A stretch of 64,000 nucleotides of DNA from 3107 sp001483205 (GTDB lineage Bacteria > Pseudomonadota > Alphaproteobacteria > Rhodobacterales > Rhodobacteraceae). Below, piece after piece: positions 57,473 to 64,000 of this stretch. The stretch is taken from contig OZ219809.1 in assembly GCA_964291375.2 (NCBI GenBank), positions 2,108,001-2,172,000 of the forward strand. Reading direction: 5' to 3'. The notes below the pieces were generated by a model, which made no database searches, had not been told where the DNA came from, and saw nothing but the letters and a program-made list of their open reading frames with translations. Position 1 is the stretch's first letter. The number at the start of each line of letters is the position of its first letter. Made by a program: the position numbers and the translations under genes.

Positions 57473-58978
57473 ATGGCTGCACGGCAGGGAAAACGATGCG
57501 GGCGGCAGGGGCGTGCGGCAAAACCGGTGCTGAATCCCTGCCCGCCGGGGCAGGCCGGGGGCAGCTACAGGCCCCTGTCCGATTCGGACCTGCAAAAAAT
57601 ATACGGCGTTGCGCTGGACCTGCTGGCAAAGCTCGGCATGGGAGAGGTGCCGCCCCGCCTGCGCGCCGACCTTCTGGCGGCAGGGGCGACAGAGGACCGC
57701 CGGGGGCGGGTGCTGTTGCCGCCACCTCTGGTCAGGCAGGCGGTTGCTCAGGCGGCAAGGCGCTTTGTCCTGCACGGGCGGGATGCGGCCCGCTCAATTA
57801 AGGTCGGCGGCAACCGGGTGCATTTCGGCACCGGCGGCGCGGCGGTTCAGACCCTTGACCTCGACAGCGGGCTGTATCGCCCCTCGACGCTCAGGGATTT
57901 GCACGACTTCACCCGGCTTCAGGACACTCTGACCAATGTAAGCTGGTTCACCCGCTGCTGTGTCGCGACCGATGTGCCGGACACCTTTGATCTCGATGTG
58001 AACACCGTCTATGCGCTGCTGAAGAACACCACCAAGCCGACGGCCACATCCTTCACCCTGGCCGACCATGTGGGGCCGATTGTCGAGATGCTCGACATTG
58101 CCGCCGGGGGGCCGGGGGCATTTGCCCGCCGCCCGTTTATAAAGGCCCATATCAGCCCGGTCATTTCGCCGCTGCGCTTTGGGGCCGATGCGGTTGACGT
58201 GGTGTATGCGTGCATCCGGCACAATATCCCGGTTTCCTGCATCACCGCGGCGCAGGCAGGCGCGACCGCCCCGGCGACGCTGGCCGGCTTTCTTGCCCAA
58301 TCCCTGGCCGAAACACTGGCCAGTCTGGTGATGGTCCATGTGATCCGGCCCGGCTTTCCGATGGTGTTTTCCAACTGGCCGCTGGTGATCGACCTGCGCA
58401 CCGGGGCGTTTTCGGGCGGCAGTGGCGAGACCGCGGTGCTGAACGCCGCTTCTGCGCAGATGTCGAACTGGCTGGGCCTGCCCTCGGGCGTTGCCTGTTC
58501 GATGACCGACGCCAAGGCCATTGATGCGCAATACGGGATGGAAAAGGGCATCACCTCGATGGCGGCGGCCCTGGCCGGGGGCAACCTGATCTATGAAAGC
58601 TCGGGCATGACCGCATCCCTGCTCGGGGCCAGTTTCGAGGCGTTCGTGCTGGATGATGAAATGCACTCCAACACCTATCGCGCTTTGCGGGGGATTGAGG
58701 TGACAGACGACAATCTGGGGTTTGAGGCGATTTGCGAGGCGGTGCTTGGGGATGGCCATTTTCTGGGCGGGGCGCATACATTTGCGGCCATGGAGCGGGA
58801 CTATTTCTATCCGTCGCTGGCGGATCGGGATGAGCCGCGCACCTGGGCCGGGAACGGCGCGCAGGACGCATGGTGCCGGGCGCGAAAGCGGGCGAGAGAG
58901 GTTTTGCGCAGTCACAACCCGGTCTATCTGACCGATGCAGAGGACAGGGCGATACGTTCGCGGTTTAATATTCTTTAG
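57473..58978 (+). CDS. Trimethylamine methyltransferase (MttB) family protein, non-pyrrolysine type
   Basis: 501 residues. The MttB fold is recognised from LSDSDLQKIYGVALDLLAKLGM, HFGTGGAAVQTLD, STLRDLHDFTRLQDTL, HNIPVSCITAAQAGATAPATLAGFLAQSLAETLA, QYGMEKGITSMAAALAGGNLIYESSGMTASLLGASFEAFVLDDEM and FLGGAHTFAAME. No in-frame TAG is read through, so it is not a pyrrolysine enzyme. Such MttB homologues include glycine betaine and other quaternary-amine demethylases that pass the methyl group to a corrinoid protein; no corrinoid protein gene is visible here. The ATG 57473 ribosome binding site (GAGGAAAG) is distant, so a start further downstream is possible. Confidence 0.87.
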   Translation: MAARQGKRCGRQGRAAKPVLNPCPPGQAGGSYRPLSDSDLQKIYGVALDLLAKLGMGEVPPRLRADLLAAGATEDRRGRVLLPPPLVRQAVAQAARRFVLHGRDAARSIKVGGNRVHFGTGGAAVQTLDLDSGLYRPSTLRDLHDFTRLQDTLTNVSWFTRCCVATDVPDTFDLDVNTVYALLKNTTKPTATSFTLADHVGPIVEMLDIAAGGPGAFARRPFIKAHISPVISPLRFGADAVDVVYACIRHNIPVSCITAAQAGATAPATLAGFLAQSLAETLASLVMVHVIRPGFPMVFSNWPLVIDLRTGAFSGGSGETAVLNAASAQMSNWLGLPSGVACSMTDAKAIDAQYGMEKGITSMAAALAGGNLIYESSGMTASLLGASFEAFVLDDEMHSNTYRALRGIEVTDDNLGFEAICEAVLGDGHFLGGAHTFAAMERDYFYPSLADRDEPRTWAGNGAQDAWCRARKRAREVLRSHNPVYLTDAEDRAIRSRFNIL

Positions 58979-59801
58979 AGTTCCCTGCATATTCGCGCGT
59001 CAGCGGCCAACCTGTCCCGCCCGGCCCAGGCAAATATGTCAGTACTGCTGACCTTATCCGCGGATAAGGTCGCGCCCTCTGACCTTATCCAAGACCTCTG
59101 CATAAGGCTGTATCGCCCCCCAAATGTCCCGCCCGGTCGCAAGACCGGGCGCTGCCCTCTGTTCTGAAGTCCGGCCCCTTCGTCTCCGTGCCCGCCCAAC
59201 CTTACCCGCGGATAAGGGGTGGCCGCCCCCTGCACAGGTCCGCGCCCGCCGTGTCGTTTCCGGGACGGGCCTCACCCCTCAATGGGGTGGCGTGGCGCGC
59301 ACCCCCCAATCTTATCCGCGGATAAGGCCGGGCGCTGCCCTTCGGACGGTTCGCGCCTCTGTTCCGGCAGGGGGCGGCGGCTTACCCGCGGATAAGGTCA
59401 ACACTTCTGCCCTTATCCGCGGATAAGGCCGGGCCAGCGCCCTTCACCGGCCCGCGTGCCCCGGCGTTCCGCCGGGCGGGATCAGGGCCGGGACTTGGAA
59501 AAGACCTCTGTATAATGGCGCGTCAGCGGCCAACCCGTCCTGACCGGCGCTTGCGCCGGGCCGGGTGCTGCCCTCCGGATTGTTCGCGCCTTTGCCCCCG
59601 CAAACAGGGCCGCGCCTTATCCGCGGATAAGGCTGTATCGCCCCCCAAACACCCCGCCCGGTCGCAAGACCGGGCAGCGCACGCCCCGCCCCACGGCTGG
59701 CGCTGCCCTCTGTTCTGAAGTCCGGCCCCTTCGTCCCGGTGCCCGCCCAACCTTACCCGCGGATAAGGGGTGGCCGCCCCCTGCACCGCCCCGCGCCGGG
59801 G
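58979..59801. repeat. Repeat-packed non-coding region: R1 copies plus seven palindromes
   Basis: 823 bases with no gene. It holds a degenerate R1 (58981-59030), R1 copies starting AAGACCTCTGCATAAGGCTG (59091) and AAAGACCTCTGTATAATGGCG (59501), and palindromes CTTATCCGCGGATAAG or CTTACCCGCGGATAAG. These lie at 59053-59068, 59201-59216, 59311-59326, 59381-59396, 59412-59427, 59616-59631 and 59752-59767. A half palindrome at 59083-59090 runs directly into an R1 terminus. An 87-base block (59149-59235) recurs at 59700-59786 with two mismatches. GC-rich hairpins (CCCGGTCGCAAGACCGGG) occur twice. Confidence 0.85.
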
Positions 59802-60779
59802 TCACGCAATCAGGCTAAAACTGTCCCCAAGCCACGGCGCACTCACGCGAAAGGGCGTGATGGCGTGCTCGGTGATCAGGGCGCGCATCCGGGCGTCAAC
59901 CAGATCAACCACCGACCGGGAACAGTCGGACGTGGCGACAATCGCCAATGTGCGGGAAAACCCCTTGCCGGGAAAGCGGCGCATTTGCAGCCGGGACTGA
60001 AACCGTTTCGCGCGCGAGAACAGCAACGGGGTGGTGATCGTCCACCCGGCCCCGGCGGCCACCATCGCCATCAGCGTCTGATTGCTGCTGCACTCGAACT
60101 TATGCGACGATGAGTGGCTGATGCGGCGCAGTTGGGCCTCGATCTGGCGCGCAATGATCAGGTTGCCGGAAAAGCGCAGGAACGGCAGCTTTGTCCGCCC
60201 CTCAAGAATGTCCGACATCGATTGTTCGTTCACCCGTGGCAGGACAACCACGAAAGGGTCGCGCAGCAGGGGGCGGTCGCGCAGATCACGGGTGCGTTCG
60301 CCGGGGGGGGTGGTGATGCCCAAATCCAGTTGCCGATTGCGCAGCATGTCGATGATCGCGTGGCTCGAATCAGTCAGATACATGAAATCGCAGGCGGGCA
60401 TGTTATCCAGGAGAAAGACAGCCAGCTCAGGCATAATATCGCTGTCGAAATCCTCGATTGCGCCCAGCCGCAGATAGCTGGCCTCGGAAACATTCCCCGC
60501 CGAGGCCTCGGCCTTTGCCTTGCGGATCGAATGCAGCGCATCGTCGATATTCCGCAGGAAAACCCGGCCCTTGGGGGTCAGAACCATCGGCCTGCGCGAA
60601 TGGTTGAAAAGCTCCACCCCCAGATGGTTTTCAAGGTTGCGCAGGTGGTGCGAGACGGTGCTGATCGTCAGGCCGGTTTCATCGGACACCGCCTGAAGCG
60701 ACCCCTTCTGCGCGCATATCTGAAACAGCTCCAGCCATTTGAGGCTGAGATCCTGGCGGGCCGATTGACGACGGGGCAT
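59802..60779 (-). CDS. LysR-family transcriptional regulator
   Basis: 325 residues: N-terminal winged HTH (about 12-70; LSLKWLELFQICAQKGSLQAVSDETGLTISTVSHHLRNLENHLGVELFNHSRRPMVLTPKG) and a periplasmic-binding-fold effector domain (LRLGAIEDFDSDIMPELAVFLLD, LDLGITTPPGE, VVVLPRVN). It is divergently transcribed from the betaine-type importer, with a dyad of the T-N11-A type in between, so it probably controls both itself and the transporter. Effector unknown; a betaine-like substrate is plausible. Confidence 0.92.
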   Translation of the reverse strand: MPRRQSARQDLSLKWLELFQICAQKGSLQAVSDETGLTISTVSHHLRNLENHLGVELFNHSRRPMVLTPKGRVFLRNIDDALHSIRKAKAEASAGNVSEASYLRLGAIEDFDSDIMPELAVFLLDNMPACDFMYLTDSSHAIIDMLRNRQLDLGITTPPGERTRDLRDRPLLRDPFVVVLPRVNEQSMSDILEGRTKLPFLRFSGNLIIARQIEAQLRRISHSSSHKFECSSNQTLMAMVAAGAGWTITTPLLFSRAKRFQSRLQMRRFPGKGFSRTLAIVATSDCSRSVVDLVDARMRALITEHAITPFRVSAPWLGDSFSLIA

Positions 60780-60813
60780 GGACTGACCTTCCCGGATGAA
60801 GGGGGTTTCGGCC

Positions 60814-60840
60814 CATTATTCCCAACAATTATGAATAATG
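60814..60840. promoter_or_regulatory. LysR-type operator dyad
   Basis: CATTATTC - 11 bases - GAATAATG, a perfect 8-base dyad of the ATTATTC/GAATAAT (T-N11-A) form bound by LysR-type regulators, 34 bases upstream of the LysR start and about 185 bases before the transporter gene. A second partial dyad (GATAC / GTATTATT) follows at about 60838-60863 in an AT-rich stretch. Confidence 0.65.
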
Positions 60841-61025
60841 ATACTAAAAAATCGTATTATTATTTTCTCGCTCTTTCCGGCCCCGAATCTGTGGAAGGTT
60901 CGCGGGCACAGCGACCAGAGCACCGGCGGGGGGTGAGGTTGGTTGATGCGGAGAAATGTATGAATCCGATTGAAGCGCCTGCCTGCGCCATGCAATCATT
61001 CCACAATACCAGCAAGGAGTCGAAG

Positions 61026-61976
61026 ATGGTAAGAACTGCAACTTTTTCCGCGAGCGCCGCGCTGCTGCTCGCAAGCCCGGTCATGGCGGCGGATATTGTG
61101 ATCGGCGTGCCCAACTGGCCGTCGGTCAACGCGACCGCGCATATCCTGAAAGTGGCCATCGAGCAAAACCTCGGTCTTGAGGTCGAGCTTCAGAACGCCA
61201 CCAACCCGATTGTGTTCGAGGCGATGGATTCCGGCGCAATGCACGTCCATCCCGAAGTCTGGATGCCGAATCAGCAAAACCTGCATGACACTTTTGTGCA
61301 GGACAAGGGAACCGTGGCGATGAACCCCAACGGGGTTGTGGCGTTTCAGGGCATGTGCGTCGATCAGGCGACGGCTGACGCCAACGGCATCGTTTCCATT
61401 GATGATCTGACCAACCCGGACATCGCCAACCTGTTTGACAGCAACGGCGACGGGCGGGGTGAACTCTGGATCGGCGCGCCCGGCTGGGCCTCGACCAATG
61501 TCGAGAAAATCCGCGCCAAGTCATACGGTTATGACCAGACGCTGGACCTGATCGAGATTGATGAAACGGTGGCCTATGCAGACCTTGCCAACGCCATCGA
61601 AGCGGGCAAGCCGTGGGCCGGTTTCTGCTATACCCCGCACTATGTCTTTGCGCTGCATGACATGACGATACTGGAAGAGCCGCCCTATGACCCGGATAAA
61701 TGGATGGTGATACAGCCGACCGACGACCCGGAGTGGCTTGAAAAATCGGATGCCGGGGTTGCGTGGGATTCCGCCTATCTGCATGTTCACTATGCGAAGG
61801 CGCTCGAAGGCAGCCATCCCGAAGTGGCGTCGATGCTGGCAAATCTGAGCCTGACCACGGATGAGGTTTCGGCGATGACCTTTGCACTGGTGATCGACGA
61901 GAAGGAACCTCTGGCCTATGCCGAAGAATGGGTGGCGGCCAATGAGGACAAAGTTCTCGACTGGCTCAGCAACTAG
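61026..61976 (+). CDS. Glycine betaine/proline-type ABC transporter substrate-binding protein
   Basis: 316 residues: a signal peptide (MVRTATFSASAALLLASPVMAA) and an OpuAC-type solute-binding domain (DIVIGVPNWPSVNATAHILKVAIEQNLGLEVEL, DSGAMHVHPEVWMPNQQNL, ELWIGAPGWASTNVEKIRAKSYGYD, AGKPWAGFCYTPHYVFALHDM). Conserved Trp residues could form the aromatic cage for quaternary amines. AAGGAG precedes the ATG. Followed by a hairpin and the ATPase and permease genes. Confidence 0.92.
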   Translation: MVRTATFSASAALLLASPVMAADIVIGVPNWPSVNATAHILKVAIEQNLGLEVELQNATNPIVFEAMDSGAMHVHPEVWMPNQQNLHDTFVQDKGTVAMNPNGVVAFQGMCVDQATADANGIVSIDDLTNPDIANLFDSNGDGRGELWIGAPGWASTNVEKIRAKSYGYDQTLDLIEIDETVAYADLANAIEAGKPWAGFCYTPHYVFALHDMTILEEPPYDPDKWMVIQPTDDPEWLEKSDAGVAWDSAYLHVHYAKALEGSHPEVASMLANLSLTTDEVSAMTFALVIDEKEPLAYAEEWVAANEDKVLDWLSN

Positions 61977-62005
61977 GCCGGTCAGGAACGGCTGTGCAAC
62001 GGAAA

Positions 62006-62038
62006 GGCCGCCGGACCCCCCCGGCGGCCTGCTTTTTT
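62006..62038 (+). terminator. Intrinsic terminator/attenuator between binding protein and ATPase genes
   Basis: Stem GGCCGCCGG (62006-62014) and CCGGCGGCC (62021-62029) with a six-base loop, followed by GCTTTTTT. It lies inside the importer operon, so partial termination would give more binding protein than membrane components. Confidence 0.88.
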
Positions 62039-62063
62039 ATTTAGCCGGGGACGGGGAGAAGAT

Positions 62064-63101
62064 ATGAGCGAATCAGTCGTCAAACTGACCGATGTCTGGA
62101 AAATCTTTGGCGCGCGGGCCGAGGAAGCCATGGCCGCCGTCAAAAGCGACGGCATCGGCAAGCCGGAGGTTCTGGCGGAGTTCCAATGTGTTGTCGGCGT
62201 TCAGGGGGCGACCTTTGACGTTCCGCGCGGCGAAATCTTTTGCATCATGGGCCTGTCCGGTTCGGGCAAATCGACACTGGTGCGCCATGTCAATCGCCTG
62301 ATTGAGCCCACCGCAGGCACCATCGAAATTCTGGGACAGGACATATCGACCCTCAGCGAGGCCGAATTGCGCCGTATCCGTGCGCAGCAGATCGGCATGG
62401 TGTTTCAGCATATGGCGCTGATGCCCCACCGCTCGGTGCGCGACAATGTTGCCTATCCGCTGGAGATCAGAAAGGTCTCGAAATCGAAACGCTGGGCGGT
62501 GTCCGATCACACGCTGGGGCTGGTTGACCTGACCGGCTATGAAGACCGGCTGCCGAAAGAGCTGTCGGGCGGGATGCAGCAGCGTGTGGGGATTGCCCGC
62601 GCGCTGGCATCAGACCCGGAGATTCTGTTGATGGATGAGCCGTTCTCGGCCCTTGATCCGCTGATCCGGCTTCAGTTGCAGGATCAGTTCAAGGCGCTGG
62701 TGGCGCAGCTTCAGAAGACCACGCTGTTCATCACCCACGACCTTGACGAAGCCATCCGCATCGGCCACCGGATCGCGATTATGAAGGACGGGGTGATCGT
62801 TCAGATCGGGTCGCCCGAGGAAATCGTGATGAACCCGGCGGATGACTATGTGCGGGAATTTGTCCAGGGCATATCAAAGCTGAAGCTGGTCAAGGCCCAT
62901 TCGATTATGGAGCCGCTGGACAGCTACAAGGGTGATCTTGAGGCCGCGCCGCGCGCCGACCATGGGGCAGACCTTGACCAGTTGATCGACCTTGCGGTCG
63001 GAACCGACCACCCGGTTGTGATCACCGATGGCGGTGCCGATGTCGGCGTTGTGACAAAGCCCACGCTGCTAAGGGGCATTCAGGGAGGCAAGAATGAGTG
63101 A
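62064..63101 (+). CDS. Glycine betaine/proline-type ABC transporter ATP-binding protein (ProV/OpuAA-like)
   Basis: 345 residues: Walker A GLSGSGKSTLVRHVNRLIEPTAG (~61), Q-loop GMVFQHMALMPHRSVRDNVAYPLE, signature LSGGMQQRVGIARALASDPEILLMDEPFSALDPL, and H-loop FITHDLDEAIRIGHRIAIM. The C-terminal ~65 residues are CBS-like (ITDGGADVGVVTKPTLLRGI), as in osmosensing ProV/OpuAA, though only part of a CBS pair is present. The N-terminal region has the EEAMAAVKSDGIGKPEVLAEFQCVVGV insertion typical of Rhodobacterales members. Overlaps the permease gene by eight bases. Confidence 0.93.
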   Translation: MSESVVKLTDVWKIFGARAEEAMAAVKSDGIGKPEVLAEFQCVVGVQGATFDVPRGEIFCIMGLSGSGKSTLVRHVNRLIEPTAGTIEILGQDISTLSEAELRRIRAQQIGMVFQHMALMPHRSVRDNVAYPLEIRKVSKSKRWAVSDHTLGLVDLTGYEDRLPKELSGGMQQRVGIARALASDPEILLMDEPFSALDPLIRLQLQDQFKALVAQLQKTTLFITHDLDEAIRIGHRIAIMKDGVIVQIGSPEEIVMNPADDYVREFVQGISKLKLVKAHSIMEPLDSYKGDLEAAPRADHGADLDQLIDLAVGTDHPVVITDGGADVGVVTKPTLLRGIQGGKNE

Positions 63102-64000
63102 TGCGACGACTGAAATAAAAGTCATGGCCGCCTCTGACATCGAGGTTGACCACGATGCGCTGGATGCCTCGATTGCCGAATTTACCGAGGTCAACGGCGC
63201 GTATTACGCCAATGCGTTCCACCGAATCCATGACGCCACGAATGCCATGCCAAAGACATTCAACCTCTGGGCCGCCGTGCTCGGGCCGATCTGGGCCGCG
63301 TCGCGGGCGATCTGGGGGATGTTCTGGACATTCCTGATCCTTGAGATCATCGCCTGGGTGCAGCTTGGCCGCGGGGCCTGGGGCAATCCCGGCGCAGAGC
63401 TTGCCGAACGTGCCGCCGGACAGATGGAGCGCGCCGGGGAGTTGCGCGAACGCGCCGCCAATGCCACCGAGCAGGCGGATGTGGACCGGTTCACCAAGCT
63501 GGCCGAGAATATCCAGAAGGCGGCGGATACCACTATGGAACAGTCTGTTGCCGCGCAGGCCGAGGCAACCGGGATCATGCTGACCGGCATTGCGCTGTTG
63601 TTGTTTTTCAAGCTGATCCAGGGGGTCTATGCCAATGTGGTCTATGAAAAGCAATATTCCAACTGGCGCATTGAGCCGGAGAAAACCGAAAGCGGGCGCA
63701 AGACATCGAACATCCTTCTGGGGGTTGTGCTGGCCGCTGCAATCGGCCCGCTGATCGTCTATAAATTCACCGTCAACTCGCCCCTTGCCCTTCTGGATGC
63801 CTTTCCCGAGGATGAGGTGTCGGCGCTGATCCTCGGGGCGGATCAGGGAACGCTGTTTTCGTCTGTGGCGACTTCTCTGGAAGACACCATCGACGGGGCG
63901 GCTGTTGCGGGGGGCGATGTTTTCGATGGCATTGTCAATGGTATCAGACAGGTGCTTGACGCCCTGACGGTGGCGCTGAACGGGTCGCCCTGGCCGGTGG
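63094..64000 (+). CDS. Glycine betaine/proline-type ABC transporter permease, N-terminal part (runs off window)
   Basis: The frame from ATG 63094 is open to the window end (302 codons). The first ~65 residues are soluble. Then FNLWAAVLGPIWAASRAIWGMFWTFLILEIIAWVQLG forms a membrane segment resembling DUF2628-type sequence. A charged, Ala/Glu-rich helical stretch (~95-160) follows, then further hydrophobic segments (GIMLTGIALLLFFKLIQGVYANVVYEKQY; ILLGVVLAAAIGPLIVYKF). The last residues (GIRQVLDALTVALNGSPWPV) look like the start of the ProW/OpuAB permease core. GGGAGGCAAGA precedes the ATG, which overlaps the ATPase stop. The long N-terminal extension is unlike E. coli ProW. Confidence 0.85.
   Translation, partial: MSDATTEIKVMAASDIEVDHDALDASIAEFTEVNGAYYANAFHRIHDATNAMPKTFNLWAAVLGPIWAASRAIWGMFWTFLILEIIAWVQLGRGAWGNPGAELAERAAGQMERAGELRERAANATEQADVDRFTKLAENIQKAADTTMEQSVAAQAEATGIMLTGIALLLFFKLIQGVYANVVYEKQYSNWRIEPEKTESGRKTSNILLGVVLAAAIGPLIVYKFTVNSPLALLDAFPEDEVSALILGADQGTLFSSVATSLEDTIDGAAVAGGDVFDGIVNGIRQVLDALTVALNGSPWPV

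Noticed and set aside
57473..58978. Pyrrolysine-containing trimethylamine methyltransferase
   Set aside because: No in-frame TAG inside the gene; length and motifs fit the non-pyrrolysine MttB group.
59053..59767. CRISPR array
   Set aside because: The repeats are palindromic 16-mers with irregular spacing (about 30 to 190 bases) and no similar-length spacers or cas genes.

Overview
The window looks like a chromosomal segment of a high-GC alphaproteobacterium of the Rhodobacterales (Rhodobacter/Roseobacter type). The evidence is gene order and family content: rng-yacG-tRNA(Phe), the secB/dnaQ/coaE/aroE block facing hemJ-rho-mnmE-mnmG-rsmG-parA-parB, rph next to rdgB and hrcA-grpE, and several GcvT-type dimethylglycine/sarcosine dehydrogenase paralogues. 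I cannot name the genus. The mnmG-parAB block carries a perfect parS site, and a 478-base AT-richer gap with DnaA-box-like 9-mers lies between aroE and hemJ, so the window probably spans the chromosome origin/partition region.

Layout. 1-5.3 kb: end of an RNase E/G gene, yacG, tRNA-Phe, then a leftward ffh - chorismate mutase - rpsP - bluB run and a DMT exporter. 5.4-13.6 kb: leftward lpo-like lipoprotein, glnD (frameshifted) and murJ, rightward rsmI-yraN-gshB, and tRNA-Arg. 13.7-20 kb: leftward methylated-amine operon (XRE-cupin regulator, two GcvT/FAD dehydrogenases, one split-barrel flavoprotein). 20-25 kb: accessory stretch with a secreted ankyrin protein, a STAS/HATPase anti-sigma pair, a DUF4399 protein and a VapBC45-like toxin-antitoxin pair. 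25-43.4 kb: core block (smr, mltA, tim44-like, fxsA, secB, dnaQ, coaE, aroE, hemJ, rho, mnmE, mnmG, rsmG, parA, parB, hemW, rdgB, rph, hrcA, grpE). 43.4-44.4 kb: small AT-richer island with a tRNA-like remnant, a perfect inverted repeat and a small-protein/aspartic-protease pair. 44.4-51.5 kb: mutS, maeB and a GmrSD-like DUF262/DUF1524 protein. 51.5-64 kb: second amine/amino-acid cluster (Asp/Glu racemase, DegT aminotransferase, CuyA/D-cysteine desulfhydrase-like enzyme, third dehydrogenase, MttB-family methyltransferase, LysR regulator, glycine betaine-type ABC importer running off the end).

How the genes work together. The MttB-like protein, the betaine-type importer and three GcvT-domain flavin dehydrogenases suggest uptake and stepwise demethylation of betaine-like compounds, feeding one-carbon units to tetrahydrofolate. 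This is inference from families and proximity.

The most unusual material is between genes. A MITE-like repeat family (here R1; ends like AAGACCTCTGCATAATGG) occurs about fifteen times, almost always touching a stop or start codon. Some copies carry a nested ~94-base core (R2), and one is flanked by a perfect 25-base direct duplication. A second motif, the 16-base palindrome CTTATCCGCGGATAAG, occurs seven times (counting a one-base variant) in 715 bases after the MttB gene and once at 20 kb. Four conserved genes (glnD, dnaQ, rsmG and one dehydrogenase) each carry a single-base indel in a short homopolymer. That pattern fits sequencing or assembly error at least as well as real decay.
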